In this document: positions 22,061-33,116 of the stretch, in pieces | Position numbering within the stretch: the first letter of the stretch is position 1 | How the letters are laid out: each line of letters opens with the position of its first letter | Source: Torreya grandis | Lineage: Eukaryota; Streptophyta; Pinopsida; Cupressales; Taxaceae | NCBI GenBank assembly: GCA_037957365.1 | Contig: JARHVA010000081.1 | Location: 2,870,001-2,934,000, forward strand | Direction of reading: 5' to 3' | DNA length: 64,000 bases | Translations under genes and position numbers: made by a program | Notes under the pieces: generated by a model | The model's input: only the letters and a program-made list of their open reading frames with translations | Database searches by the model: none | Told to the model about the DNA's origin: nothing

Positions 22061-22610
22061 CTTTAGATGTTGCTCATTATGAGGTAGAGAAAAGAGAGTG
22101 CCATCTTGATACTTCAATAGAAAACTATTTTGACCATTGAGATGATGAATAGTAAAAGGGCCCCTCCATAGGGAATCAAATTTTCCATGCATCCCCTTTG
22201 GTTCTCTTCTCTTGTCCCACAGTAGGACTTGATCTCCAATCTAGAAATCACGATTCTTTGCTTTCCGATCGAAGAGATTCTTAACTAGACTTTGATGGGC
22301 AAAAATTTGGTCCACCACTGCAATTCTCTGCTCATTCAGCTTAGCAAAACACATGATCCTCTTCTCAAGTGAGCTCTCATACGTTTGATCCTCAATCGCC
22401 TTAGCCAATTTTAATGTTAGCAATTCTAAGGTGATTGGCATCTCAGAATTGACACCATAAAAGGAATTGGAAGGGAGACATACCAATTTCACTCTTAGGT
22501 GTAATTCTATCTGCCCATAGAGTATCAACTAATGCCTTATACCAAGTCCTTTGGTTGTCATCCACCAGCTTCTTGATGATAGTCACCAGGTTCTTATTGC
22601 TTGATTCAAC
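22061..22610 (-). pseudogene. Element B integrase C-terminal domain
   Basis: The frame at 22528-22241 contains GVNSEMPITLELLTLKLAKA and EQRIAVVDQIFAHQSLV. Past a stop at 22241-22243 it reads QIGDQVLLWDKRREPKGMHG and KFDSLWRGPF. This is the usual plant gypsy integrase tail, with the GDQVLLWD DNA-binding barrel start. Element A retains the matching part at about 5317-5620. Confidence 0.75.
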
Positions 22611-22960
22611 CTATCCATTCTCTTGTGGAAAGTGATCAGAAGAGTGGGAGAGTGTGATTTCATAATGGAAATAGAATTGAGTAATCTCCTGGGAAGTGAA
22701 ATAGGTAGCATTGTTAGAGACAATTTTGATTGGGACCCCAAACTTGGACATAATGTTTTCTTTGAGGAAATTGCATACTACTTTTAAAGTAGCATGTTTG
22801 GTTGGAACTACTTCCACCCATTTGGTGAAGTAGTCTGTTGTTGTGAGGACATAGTTATGTTCAACACTTGATGATGGGTTTATAGATCTAATAAAATCAA
22901 TCCCCCATTGCTGGAATAGCTCCTCTATGATCACTAGTTTGAGGGGTAGGGCAGCTAACT
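22611..22960 (-). pseudogene. Element B integrase catalytic core
   Basis: Translation: QQWGIDFIRS, then YFTKWVEVVPTKHATLKVV, SKFGVPIKIVSNNATYFTS and QENG followed by TAG and VESSN. The rve core normally has Asp, Asp, Glu. The first Asp (GIDF) and the Glu (VESSN) remain. The second reads Asn (SNNATYF for SDNATYF), a single G-to-A change. Integrase inserts the DNA copy into the chromosome; this copy should be inactive even without the stop. Confidence 0.85.
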
Positions 22961-23450
22961 TGGGCCTTCCAACAAACTGCTGGCATAGTTCACATCCCCT
23001 GACCCACTTGTATGCATCTTAAAGGAGAGTTAGCCAATAATACCTAGCTCATAGGATCTTATGGGCAGTCATAGGGGCAGAAAAATGTCCTCCATAGGCT
23101 GAATTGTGGAAGGACTTTAGAAGTTGGCTTTGTTGCTCGTTGTCCATACAACAAAGGAATGTTCCATCAAGGCTCCTCTTATATAAGCCATTGTCCCAGA
23201 GGACAAAATTAGAAGCTTTCAACTTGATGGTTCTCCTTTCTTTATAAGATAGGTGAGTAGGACATTCACCATAAGTAAGGAAATGAGCAATACCTGAATA
23301 CCACTCATTTATGGTGGAGATAAAAAGGATTGTTGGTGTGTCATCCACATCTAGTTCTTCATTCTCTGTTCCTCTTGGTTTGTTATCAATAATTAGTTGG
23401 CATAGCCCCTTTCCACGTACCAACTTTGTTGGCTTGATGATCAAATCAAA
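22961..23450 (-). pseudogene. Element B integrase zinc-binding domain and linker
   Basis: From 23444 the frame reads IIKPTKLVRGKGLCQLIIDN, then NEWYSGIAHFLTYGECP, SFHNSAYGGHFSAPMTAHK and, after a stop, AYKWVRGCELCQQFVGRPK. The HHCC zinc-finger spacing of gypsy integrases is present (H...H near GGHFS, C..C in CELC). Confidence 0.8.
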
Positions 23451-23760
23451 CTCCTAGATCTTTGCAACCCAATTACCTCTTTTCATCCCAAACTCCTGCT
23501 GAGTCAGTATAGATTTCACTATGGTGTCAGGGACCAAAGTAGTAACTTGAGAATTGAGGATGTAGAAACAAAAATGTTTTATGGCCTTGACCACTGCATA
23601 AGTGTGCTTCTCCATATTTGAGTACCTTATCTCATGAGCTTTGAGAGGATAGCTCATGAAGGAAATGGGAGATTCCATACCTTCTTTATTCTATTAAACC
23701 AAAATTGTTGAAAGCATATGTTCTGAAGCATAGCTGTAAATGGTGAACTCTTTGCTATAG
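23451..23760 (-). pseudogene. Element B RNase H (gypsy type, after RT)
   Basis: Follows RT directly: FTIYSYASEHMLSTILV, then ISFMSYPLKAHEIRYSNMEK and HFCFYILNSQVTTLVPDTI. This is the standard gypsy RNase H connected to RT, with RYSNMEKHTYAVVKAI corresponding to the usual RY-x-x-x-EK segment. The first catalytic Asp position reads Ser-Tyr-Ala, and a stop separates it from RT. Confidence 0.7.
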
Positions 23761-24584
23761 TCTGGACAAGTCAAAATTAGAGCATGGGCAATGGTAGCCT
23801 TGACATCCTCCAATGCTAACTTACCTTCTTTAGTCCAGCTAAATGTGGCTTTTCCCTTCATCATGTTTACAATGTGCCTAGTCTTCTCAACAAACTCAGG
23901 GATGAACCTCCGTAAGAAATTCACCTTTCCAAAGAAAGAGTGAACAACAGTCTTGCTTATGGGCAAGGAAAGTTCTTGGATAGACTTAACTCTATCTGAG
24001 TCAATCTTTATGCCTTCTTTAGACACAACATATTTGAGAAGTTTCCCCTCTGTTACTCTAAAGACTAACTTCTTGAGGTTTAAGGAAATGCCATTCTGGT
24101 GGCAGCGCGCCAGCACTTGTTGTAAATGGCTCACATGATTTGGGTAATGCTTAGAGAAGACAATCAAGTCATCAAGATAAACTATAATGAACTTACCCAT
24201 CTCATCCTTGAAGGCAAGGTCCATTGATCTTTGGAAGGTGGTGCTAGCATTTATGAAGCCAAAAGGCATCCTTTTATATGCAAACGTGCCCCAAGGTGTG
24301 GTGAAAGCAGTTTTATGTTGGTCTACTTCACCAACTTTGACCTGATTATATCCTGAGAAGCCATCTCACATTGATAACATCTCTGAGCCCATTATTGTCT
24401 GCAGCACTTGATCCATGATTTGCAAAGGATAATTATCCTTCAAGGATGCCTGATTCGAATTTCTAAAATCCACATAAAGGTGAATTTTACTATTCTTCTT
24501 TCTCACAGGCACTATATTGGTAACCCATGTGGAATGATGGATTGGGAAGATTATCCTGGCATTTAGTTTTTTTTTGTATTTCAA
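23761..24584 (-). pseudogene. Element B reverse transcriptase
   Basis: N-terminal fingers at 24584-24366: STWVTNIVPVRKKNSKIHLY, VDFRNSNQASLKDNYPLQIM. An in-frame TGA before DGFSGYNQVKV splits the protein. The palm follows: AFTTPWGTFAYKRMPFGFIN, ASTTFQRSMDLAFKDEMGKF and the catalytic IIVYLDDLIVFS. Thumb: GKVNFLRRFIPEFVEKTRHI. All three catalytic Asp (DGFSG and YLDD) are intact, so the TGA is the main visible lesion in this domain. Confidence 0.88.
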
Positions 24585-25262
24585 ATAAAATAGTACCTGA
24601 TAGTTTTAGATTATAATGCCTAGACTTTTGCCTGTAAGGTGTTGAATCAGCATTGAGAGGAATGTTGTGTCAAATTTCATCAAGACATAGTGATTTCAAG
24701 TCAGCATAGGAGTACACTAAGACATCCATGTATTCATTGAGCAAAGAGGTCAACTTGAAATGCTCTTCAGGAGTATAACATTTCCCAATGTTCACCATCT
24801 TAGGGTCTTCCTTGGTTCCCAGATTTATTTGATCAAACTCCTGAGATGAGATTGAATCTATTGGCTATTGTCTGATGAATCTATCATGCTTATCAAATAG
24901 CTTCTCAAGGAAAACTAGGCCTTTGGGAATCTTATTCCTTTTGAGATGCAAGAACTCCTCACCTATGTCTGCATTTGATTCAGGGGCTATTTCACACTTT
25001 TGAGGTTCACTGCCTTCAAAATCCAGCCGTTCAAAGCTATTTTTTTCTCCAAAAAGGAAATGATTTGGTTGTCATTGTTAAATACCTAATAATGACTAGC
25101 ATTATCAGGTACACTTGGCTAAAAGATCAGCTCAATTGTGTACCTGTCTCCTTTGAAATTTGGGTGGGGGACTAAGAGAGTAGCTGAAATAGGTAGCGCA
25201 TCCACCTGGTCATTGAATTCTCTAAGAACTATAGAGATGCTAAAAGAATCAAAGTCTTCAAG
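24585..25262 (-). pseudogene. Element B linker between RNase H-like domain and RT
   Basis: Minus-strand frames are broken here. Parts of the usual pre-RT sequence can be read around 24600-24960, but no domain is defined. The + strand ORF at 24975-25175 is a shadow. Confidence 0.4.
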
Positions 25263-25590
25263 CTAGTCCCAGATTAGAATGTGGTAATGATGCAATCTTT
25301 TATTCTTGGTTTGATACAGGTTCCTCACCTGACAAACCACTAGTTTGGCATCTCTTTTAGAATGAAGGAGCTTGATGCCTTTGTCTCGAGTGGCTCTCAA
25401 TCCAAGCAACAGAGACTCATATTCAGCTATGTTAATCATGTTGCTGAATTGCAATTTATAAGATGAGGGAAAAATATCTCTTTGAGGAGATATTAACACA
25501 ACCCCAGATCTTGAAACAGTGGAAGAGTAGCTACCATCAAATTCAAGAATCCATACCTCATTTGATACTAATTTTCTTTTGGATTCTTCT
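25263..25590 (-). pseudogene. Element B extra RNase H-like domain upstream of RT
   Basis: C-terminal part of a 230-codon frame: VWILEFDGSYSS, SGVVLISPQRDIF, NMINIAEYESLLLGL and LLHSKRDAKLVVCQVRN. This matches the archaeal/plant-type RNase H pattern (FDGS, then NNxAEYxALxxGL, then GDSxLV): first Asp, AEYE Glu and a later Asp (RDAKLVV) are all present. It lies upstream of RT, so the element has two RNase H domains on either side of RT. The TAG at 25263 ends this frame. Confidence 0.75.
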
Positions 25591-26264
25591 TCATTCGGGG
25601 GTGGAGATACTTTTCTACTTGCCTTGTGCTCAGCCAATTCCTCTGCTATTCCAGCTGAATGCATTTCTAGGCTGTCATCTATAAGAGCTTCATCAGATGT
25701 CTCATGAACTCCATCTATGTATAGAAAGTAGTTACCCATGCCTAAAGACTCAAACAAAATTTGAGCTTTAGGTGCTGAGGTTTGGGTAACCACATATTTC
25801 ACTTCCTTCTCGGGGAGCAACCTCTTCATAATACCTTTGATCAGAATCCTCGCCTTTGATAAATCCATGCTCAATTCACCTCCAACATCCCTGCAAAAAT
25901 TCTGCCCAAGAAGGATGCCATATGATGCTGAGACATTTGCTACCAAGATAGTCATCTTGATTCTTTTGTCTGGAAAGGTAGAAAACGCAAATTGGGCATC
26001 TTTAATTTATCCCAGCAAAGGCACTTGCTTATTCTCCATAGAGAAGCATCTACCAAAAGTTTTGGTCAATGTGAGGTCAAGAGATTCAGCCACTTTAGCA
26101 GGCATGACATTGTCTGAAGCTCTAGAATCAATGATGCAATTATTCAACTGATGTCCATTTATCAGTAATAAGACATAAAAAGGTTTAATCTTGCTAGGAG
26201 AAGTAGGGGGAGTGGTGACAAGGTTGTTCCTAGTGGGTGCATTCCTAGCAAGATCAGGTGTCAC
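25591..26264 (-). pseudogene. Element B aspartic protease
   Basis: The frame at 26264-26007 has PFYVLLLINGHQLNNCIIDS, then RASDNVMPAKVAESLDL. The catalytic Asp-Ser/Thr-Gly reads Asp-Ser-Arg. After a stop the protein resumes in the 25955-25263 frame: ILLGQNFCRDVGGELSMDLS is the protease C-terminal part, followed by a 130-residue acidic linker. Protease would cut the gag-pol polyprotein; Gly to Arg in the active-site loop should abolish this. Confidence 0.75.
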
Positions 26265-26342
26265 TTTGGGAATTGCTTGCTCAATAGGGATGTTCTATTT
26301 TTTAACACATTGAACCAGTCTGTGTAATTACTCAGGATGGGA

Positions 26343-27692
26343 CTACAAATATTCAAATTTAGACATTTGAATTTTGGTTCTCTTTATATGGTCAATGATA
26401 TCAAATGTCTGGAATGAGCTAGGAGTAGAGGATGGGAGTTCATCCTTTTTTTTGAAAGGGGGAGGATTGGACTGTGAATTTGAAGTAGAAGGCATAGGGG
26501 AATTTAGGGTACTTACCTTTCTCAAAATCACTAGGTCCTTTGGCTAGAAAGGAAGAGTGGATCCCCACTTAGCAATTGAAACTTTTGGTTGAGGTTGCTC
26601 CTCTACTTTCTCCTTATCAGCTTGTTGAGCTGATTGATTCTTAGACTAGGTGAATATATCATATGACCCCTCAGCTACTTTACCTTCACTTTTGGGTTCA
26701 TCTTGATAGTTTAGGAAACCAATATGGGAGTTTTCAGCTAATTCTTCTTCTTCCTTAGTGAAGAGATTAGCATCATCTTCAGGATTCAACTCAGGCTGGA
26801 ATGAGAAATTTGATTCAGCTTACAGATATCCAACTACTGAGTTGCTTGGAAGTGCTTTAAGGGTAAGGTTCCTCTATGGAGGAGGAAGGCAATTTTGCTA
26901 TCCCTGATTCCTAGCAGCATTGCCTTGGTATGCCTGATTCTAAAATGTCCTCTTGGGCATATCTCTGTATGCAAGATAAAATGACATCCCTTGTGCCATT
27001 TGCTTTTTAAGAGCTAGCATTTTGTTTGCTAGCTTTTGCACCATCAGGTTAGTGGTGACTGTAGGTGAATACTCAAAAGATTGAGAGGATTTACCTTTAT
27101 TAGGGTCTTTCCTTATCTTTCCTACCAAGATAAGGTCATATTCTACCTCAGTAGCTAAGTCCTGAGCAGTAGCAAGGTCTATGTGTCTGGCCCATCTCAA
27201 CAAGAAACTCACTTCAGGCAGTTGTGAGTTGATGAAGAATCATTTGAGGTTTTGAGGTGTCAGCTGGGTGACCATGGGAATCCTGTGCCTTAACTTGTCA
27301 AACTTGGCAATAAAATCCCTCATAGGCTCATGGGGCTCCTTCATCTGTGTGAGCTAGGCTAGCAAGGCATGTGCATCTTTTGTAGGCTTGAACTTGGCTT
27401 CAAATTTGTCTTTTAGTGTGTCCCAATCAGTCACTGATCCTACCTATAGGTGGTAGAACTAGTTTGCAGTAGTGCCTTGTAGTGTTTCCATGAATAGCCT
27501 GATTGCTATGTCTTCAAATTCCACCCCTATTATGCCACAGGCTATGCTAAAAGCTATAATGTGTTCATCAAGATGAAATTTTTCATCACCAAATAATTTG
27601 GGGAATTTTTTCCTTGAACTGCGTGGAAGCTCATGCAGAGGTGAAGTCAAATTTAGTGGACCGAAAGAGTTACCCCAGGGGCCTTGAGCCAT
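26343..27692 (-). pseudogene. gag: Element B gag, multiple stops
   Basis: ATG at 27692-27690 starts MAQGPWGNSFGPLNLTSP. The capsid core matches A gag: FPKLFGDEKFHLDEHI, AIRLFMETLQGTTAN, then TAG where A has Trp (WFYHL). Later frames read KDAHALLA-TAG-LTQM (A: CAG), VSFLLRWARHIDLATAQDL and KIRKDPNKGKSSQS. The acidic C-terminal part (FSFQPELNPEDDANLF, HIGFLNYQDEPKSEG) runs to KFEYL and a stop at 26343-26345. The decay is mostly stop codons with little length change. Confidence 0.85.
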
Positions 27693-28011
27693 GATTTGAT
27701 TATGTAAAAGTGGGATCACTAATCCAGGTGGAGTGTGGATAGGCAAAACTCAGCTAGCAGTAGAAAAATAAGCTCTACCTTGTGGTGGTGACTTGGTAGG
27801 GCTAGGAGGAAGACTCCTATTTCATCTAAGGTAAGGTTGTGGAGGAAATAACTCAAAATTACTCTGCTACACCAACTCAAAAGTAGGGTCAACAACACCC
27901 TAGGATTTTTAGCCTCTAGTATAGCATGGAGTTACCAGATTGTGAAACAAAAATTAGAAAAGGACTGGTCTTGCTTCAATTTGAAGCTTGAGGCTTCAAA
28001 CTACTTGTCCC
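27693..28011 (-). other. Element B leader
   Basis: Between primer-binding site and gag. One copy of the GAAGCCTCAAGCTTCAAATTG segment that is duplicated in A. Confidence 0.6.
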
Positions 28012-28034
28012 TCCCCAGCAAAGTCGCTAAAAAT
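28012..28034 (-). promoter_or_regulatory. Primer-binding site of element B
   Basis: Directly after the LTR end the minus strand reads ATTTTTAGCGACTTTGCTGG followed by GGA. Confidence 0.6.
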
Positions 28035-30045
28035 TGTTGGGTGAATATTTTGTCAACTAGCTAACTGGTGGGAAAAATAGGTCTCTTCAACCACAACATA
28101 GGGAGATTGGTGGTCCAAAGTTGCAAGTTTACCACATCCAAAGGGGACAAATCTCACCTCTCATCAAGGGGAGGTTCCTTATAAATATGTAGGAGCTATA
28201 TATTATATATATGTAGAAAATAACACTCAGAGGTAGGATACATCATCCATCTCTCTTCTTTTAGAGATGATGCTCATAGACAAAGGAGAAAATCCTAGTG
28301 AAAACACTAAAGGTGCTTCTCTTCTTTCAAAAGTGTTCTTACAGGAAATAATAGGAGTTTTTTTTAGGTAGTGAAGTAACTGGTGACCAAAGGGCACAGT
28401 AACCAATAGGATGAAATAGAACACAAAGTTTCCACCTCAACTACCTAAAGAGTATAACACAAAAGATAATGGAGGCACAAAGTCATCTCAAAATCCTCAA
28501 CACAGAAAGAAAAGGAAAAACACATGTTGAAAACAATTGTGAAAGCACAAAGTCTTCTCACAATTGGTTTCAGGACACCTCCCTTTTTACCTTCACTAAT
28601 TTTTCTTATCAACTTAAATAAATAAGAATGCTTCTAGGAAACAGACATAAGAACAATTTCCTAAAGTAACACAAGCGAAAATAGCACAAAGTCTACAAAC
28701 AACTTGCTTTCTCATTCAAATAAAATGAAATGAAATTACAATCTGAGCTCAAAGTCTCAGTCTTCTTCTTTCAAAATGGGTAGAGTCTCACTCTTGTTAA
28801 AATGAAAAGTCCCCTACAATGAAAAAAAATATTATATTATATAGAGGCAGAGAGAGGCCTGGCACCTTTTCCCATGGGGTGATCCATTTGGTGCATTAAT
28901 GCCTTAGATGCATTCTTGATTTTGTCATGCTACAACAGGGCAACTGCTTTAACTGTGGTGTGATGGTTCATCTCCTTTGTCCACTCCTTAACCTAAATCA
29001 CTCATTCCATCACCTGCTAGCCACGTAATTGTCTATTCTGCATTTATCTCAAAGGGGACAAACAGATGGTGCTTTCAATGTTTAGAGCCCCCAAATATTT
29101 ACTTGATGAACTGCTTCACCTACTAAAAATAACTCCTACTAAGTTTCCCCCTTTGTCTCTTCCTTCTCTATGTCCCAACCTTAGGCTCTTTAGATGCATC
29201 TAAGTTCACCCTTTGAGTCCACAAAAATCAATAGATAATTGAAACCAATTTGGCATTCATGGATCTTTCCTTGATTGAAGATTAACGGCTATCTAGTTGC
29301 TCTAAATTTGATGTTCATGGGCCTGTCATTCTATTGTGATGCAAGTGAGGACATGTGGTGGCATCTGTGTCTTGAAGCTTCATTTGAAACTATGTCTTGG
29401 TGCGCAACACTTGGCATCATTTGCTACACTTTGTGGCTCAAATCTTTCCTGAAGGGAACTTGCCCTTCAGGGTCTTGAAAAAGGTCTACTTCTGAATGTT
29501 GAGTGTCCCTCCACAAATGTGTTTGCATTTTAGGATCTTCCAAGTGGCCTTTAGGTCTTTGATTTCTCCAGTAGGCTATTGGTCCTTTATTTCCTTTAGA
29601 TAAAATGTCTGAAGGAATTCCTTTAGATAATTTGTCTAAAGGAAATCCTTTCCTTGGATTCATGCATGCCTTTGCATTGTGAGTGCCCCCTTTTATGACA
29701 TGTGGCACCTTCCACTGCTTTTAACTAGAAACACGTGGCATCTTCCACTAAAACATACCAGAGACACGTGGCATCTTTTACTATTGACACTTAGTAGCAT
29801 CTGCCTTCTCGGGTCTTTGCAAAACCATAGAAATGCTTGGGGCTCAGTCAGGCTCTCTTAGATGATGACACTTGTTAGCTTCCATTGATCTCTGCAAGGG
29901 ACACATGGCACGATCTGAATACATTTGTTAATCACACAGATGTAGACACTTAGTGCATTCTGCTTCATTTAGTCACTCGTCCCCAAGCCCATCATGGTCT
30001 TTGCTCAAAATAGTAAAGCTAAGGGAAGAGACTGCAGATATTGAC
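28035..30045 (-). mobile_element. Element B 5' LTR, 3' segment
   Basis: LTR end TATTCACCCAACA (minus strand) at 28035. It aligns base for base with 19237-21245 of the other LTR and is interrupted at 30045 by the copia unit. Its last 50 bases (29996-30045) are repeated at 34696-34745. Confidence 0.88.
29731..29775. promoter_or_regulatory. Two intact CACGTG G-boxes in B 5' LTR
   Basis: ACACGTGGCATC at 29731 and GACACGTGGCATC at 29763, in a roughly 33-40 bp repeat. CACGTG is the plant G-box, and ACGTGGC resembles ABA-response elements. The other LTR has CATG versions. Confidence 0.45.
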
Positions 30046-30376
30046 AACCAAGATTCTACTTTATCTAAGGAACATACAAGAGCATCCTGTGTAACAATAC
30101 CTGCAACATCTCCTTCTTCATTTCCTTCATGCTGATCTTCTACCAACTAGCAATCTTTCTTTACCTACCCTTTCTTTCCATAATTTTGTAATTGATTATT
30201 CTTGCTATTGAATTCCTCCATTCTTATCTTACTTTCTTCTACCACTACTATACTCCCACTCCAATAGAAACCCCTATGAGTGACCTGTAATCAACAAACA
30301 CTTAACACACTCTGAAACCAAGGTGTTAGTGAACCAAGCTCTACCGCTTGTCAGTGATCCTAGCTCTAATACCAAT
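30046..30376 (-). mobile_element. Copia internal fragment (second copy of 5' internal end)
   Basis: Direct repeat of 33298-33628, including a mutated primer-binding site (GCTCTAATACCAA at 30364-30376) and the gag start/zinc-knuckle region. It joins B LTR sequence at 30045/30046 with no terminal motif, so the joint arose by recombination or deletion, not integration. Confidence 0.8.
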
Positions 30377-31445
30377 TGTCAGGATCCTACCTCCTTAAGA
30401 GCACACATGATTACCTTTGTATAAGCAACTAAACACGAAATTTAACTAGAAGTAATAAGTAACTGGAAATAAGAAATAACACAGAATATGAGAGACAATA
30501 CAATCTTGTATTAATACTCATCCAGAAAGGAATACAATGAAGATGCCACAATCTTCCCACACCTCTTAGGCTCCCACACCTCAAGGGCATATAATAATTC
30601 TCCTTCAAGAGTTCACTCTCTCAATTACGGTCACAACAAACAACTCAAACATAGAGTTGTTGTTCACCTCCACCAGTTAGTAACAATACTACCAGTCCAC
30701 CAGTCAGTAACAATACTGCCAGTCCATCAGTAAGTGACAACTGGTTCTCACCATCATTGCCTACTTCCAGTCCACCAAGTACTCAACGTACTCCAAGTAG
30801 ATCTCCTTTGATCTTTTTCCTTGTTGTGTTGCAGATCTCCTTTGATCTTGCTACCATGCAGATCTCTTTTGACCTTGCACACACACACACACACCTATAA
30901 ATCAACTGATCTTACTTAAACATAGATCTTACCTGATCTTATACACCTATAGATCAACTGATCTTAGACACCATGTAGATCTAACCTAATCTTGCACACC
31001 TACAGATCAACCTGGTCTTGCACACTTGCTAACCTAGACCTTACACTTGGGAAGAACCCTTGTCCTTGCCTTTGCAAGTCCTTATGATTCCACACCTTTA
31101 CAATATAGCCCATGGGTCTCTTAAATAGATCCCATATAAATAATAATTAGACTTCTTAATTACAATAATTAGAAATGCAGACTCAAGACTCAAATTAGTC
31201 TTTTACATGCAAACAAACTATCCATCCAAAAATAGACTAGTTCTAGAGATGCATGCAAATGCATGCACACACAGGCTGCTGACATCAGTTCCTATCTGAT
31301 TGATGTCGGCCAACCCTGACCGATGTCGGTCACTACATACACTGAAGATGATCGACGTCAGTTGATCAGACTGACATCGATTGCTTTGTCACTTAGAAAC
31401 CTCCTCCATTTATATCAGTGAAGCTTTTAGCTCCACAACCTAATA
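30377..31445 (-). mobile_element. Copia LTR, left copy (1069 bp)
   Basis: Direct repeat of 33629-34695. On the minus strand it starts TATTAGGTTGTGGAG (TGTTAGG in the other copy) and ends GGATCCTGACA. It includes a short CA run (30877-30893) and GACATCAGT/GATGTCGG words at 31270-31385. Confidence 0.88.
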
Positions 31446-31458
31446 ATCTCCCACTTGG
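31446..31458 (-). promoter_or_regulatory. Copia polypurine tract
   Basis: The minus strand reads CCAAGTGGGAGAT immediately before the LTR start, a typical plant copia plus-strand primer. Confidence 0.7.
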
Positions 31459-32410
31459 AGATAAATAGTTGCATCTGTACGTGTACTTGTACATCATCTA
31501 ATTTTATTTCCTAGCTTGTATCCCTCTTCAAGTTCAATCTTGAAGACCAACCACCACACATCCTATGGCACTACTCCTGTCATCCAAGTAACCTGTCGTA
31601 TCTGCATCTATAAACCCATGTAGAAAAGAACTTGACCCTGTATAACATGTATACTTGTTGTTGGTCCTTCTCAGATACTTGAGAATCTACTAAACTGCTC
31701 TCTAGTGCTTCATTCCCAGATTGGCTACAAACTTGCTGACAACTCCCACTGCTTGGGCAACCTCAGGTCTAGTATACATGTACTTAACCTCATAATGTGA
31801 TTTGGGACACTATTCTGTGAACTATCCATCCATATGTGTGCTAACCAGTTTTGCATCCTTCATCTTGAACCTCACCACTACCTTATTCACATAATCATCT
31901 AGAGACAAAATCAACCTGTGATCTTCCATGTCTCCAGACGTACTCATGCCAAGGATTTTCATTCCTCCTAAATCCTTTCTGGCATACCTCTGAGCTACCT
32001 TTACCTTTGGTCAGCAAATCCCTGTATGTGTGAACCTGCAACAAGCATATACACCACATATAGTAACAAGATAATGTTGTGACCATTATCCAACCTGGTA
32101 AAGTAAACACAGTGATTACATTGACATTGACTAAAGCCATGCTTTGTCATCTACTTGTCAAACCTATACCACTATCCTGGAGCTTTCTCAAGACCATATG
32201 ACCTAGCCTTCTATCTCACCTGTCCATTCTCTCCTTTCTTTAACCTCAGAATCCATTCATATTTCAGTACTTCAATCCCAGCTGGTAACTCTACCAAATC
32301 TACCATTTGGTTCTTCTCCAAGGAATCAAATTCCTCATCCATGCCATGCTCCCACTATTTCTTGGATTCTACCTGCATTGCCTCTTTAAGACTTCTTGAT
32401 TCTTGACCAT
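31459..32410 (-). pseudogene. Copia reverse transcriptase/RNase H, internally deleted
   Basis: Minus-strand translation: SLKEAMQVESKK, EEFDSLEKNQMVDLVELPAG, EWILRLKKGENGQVR (RT N-terminal part), then KARSYGLEKAPG. In Copia RT, about 100 or more residues normally separate KAR(L) from the SLYGLKQAPR motif, so the central palm before it is deleted in frame. Later parts follow in other frames: KILGMSTSGDMEDHRLI-like, YTRPEVAQAVGVVS, LKYLRRTNNKYTC and GFIDADTTGYLDDRSSAIG-like RNase H. Many stops; no activity possible. Confidence 0.75.
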
Positions 32411-32524
32411 TAGTGAGCAATAAGTAGTATAAAGAAGAGAAATAATGAATTTGAGGCTTGCTTACCCTTTCAGTCCTCCACATGGGCATTTGAGACTCCT
32501 TGACAACTTTCTATCTGCCCAAAA

Positions 32525-32730
32525 TTCATTTTAGTGACCAATGTCGGACACCCCTCAGTCTGCACCCAACCGACGTCTGTTCCATGCAACCAACCTAACT
32601 ATCGACATCAGTTCCCTGACCAACATCAGTGTCTACCTATCCAACATCACCAACCTCAGTTTGCACATGACCAACATCAGTTCCTACCTAAATGTCAACG
32701 TCGGTTTTCTGACCAACGTTGGTCTCTGTG
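32525..32730 (-). repeat. GACATCAGT / ACCGACGTT repeat in copia coding spacer
   Basis: Words of the type CCAACATCAGTT or CCAACGTCGGTT recur about every 20-30 bp. On the minus strand they encode a degenerate VGQxTDVD repeat. Similar words occur in the copia LTRs (31270-31385 and 34525-34640). Confidence 0.7.
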
Positions 32731-33116
32731 TTTTCCTGTGAGTGATGCCCTTTACCTGTGAGCACACTTTGGATCAAAACCTTGTCCAAATCAACCTTGC
32801 TTTGTTCAGAATTATCCAACTCCTTGAGCTGATCTCTATTCGTCATCTCCTCCATGAAAACCAAGGCTTTCCAATTCTTATGTTTGTCAAAGACATCAAA
32901 CTTCCTCTTAAGAACATGCATCCCCTTCTCACTCATGTGACCAAGCCTACAAAGCCACATCTTTGCAATAGAAGGAGAATCAGTAATACAAGTAAATAGA
33001 TAAAGAGTACCTACTTTATTACCATATGCTAATTCAAGTGCATCCACTATGAGAGTTATTGTGCATCCCTCATCATGCAACTTTCCTAAAATTAGACTCC
33101 TCTTCAGGACTGGGAC
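32688..33116 (-). pseudogene. Copia GAG-pre-integrase with integrase deleted
   Basis: The frame at 33080-32688 reads LYLFTCITDSPSIAKMWLCR, LGHMSEKGMHVLKRKFDVFD. The WH-x-RLGH-S-GM pre-integrase pattern is clear (WLCRLGHMSEKGM). It then passes straight into the variable spacer (KELDNSEQSKVDLDKV) that normally lies after integrase. The integrase core is therefore missing, and the frame is kept across the joint. Confidence 0.8.

Noticed and set aside
20441..22082. Plus-strand ORFs in the B 3' LTR and 3' untranslated region
   Set aside because: B is on the minus strand; these are short, lack domains and recur broken at 29275-29861.
22061..27692. Endogenous pararetrovirus as source of the RT and protease
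   Set aside because: LTRs, primer-binding site, integrase and domain order identify a Ty3/gypsy element; no movement-protein-like sequence seen.
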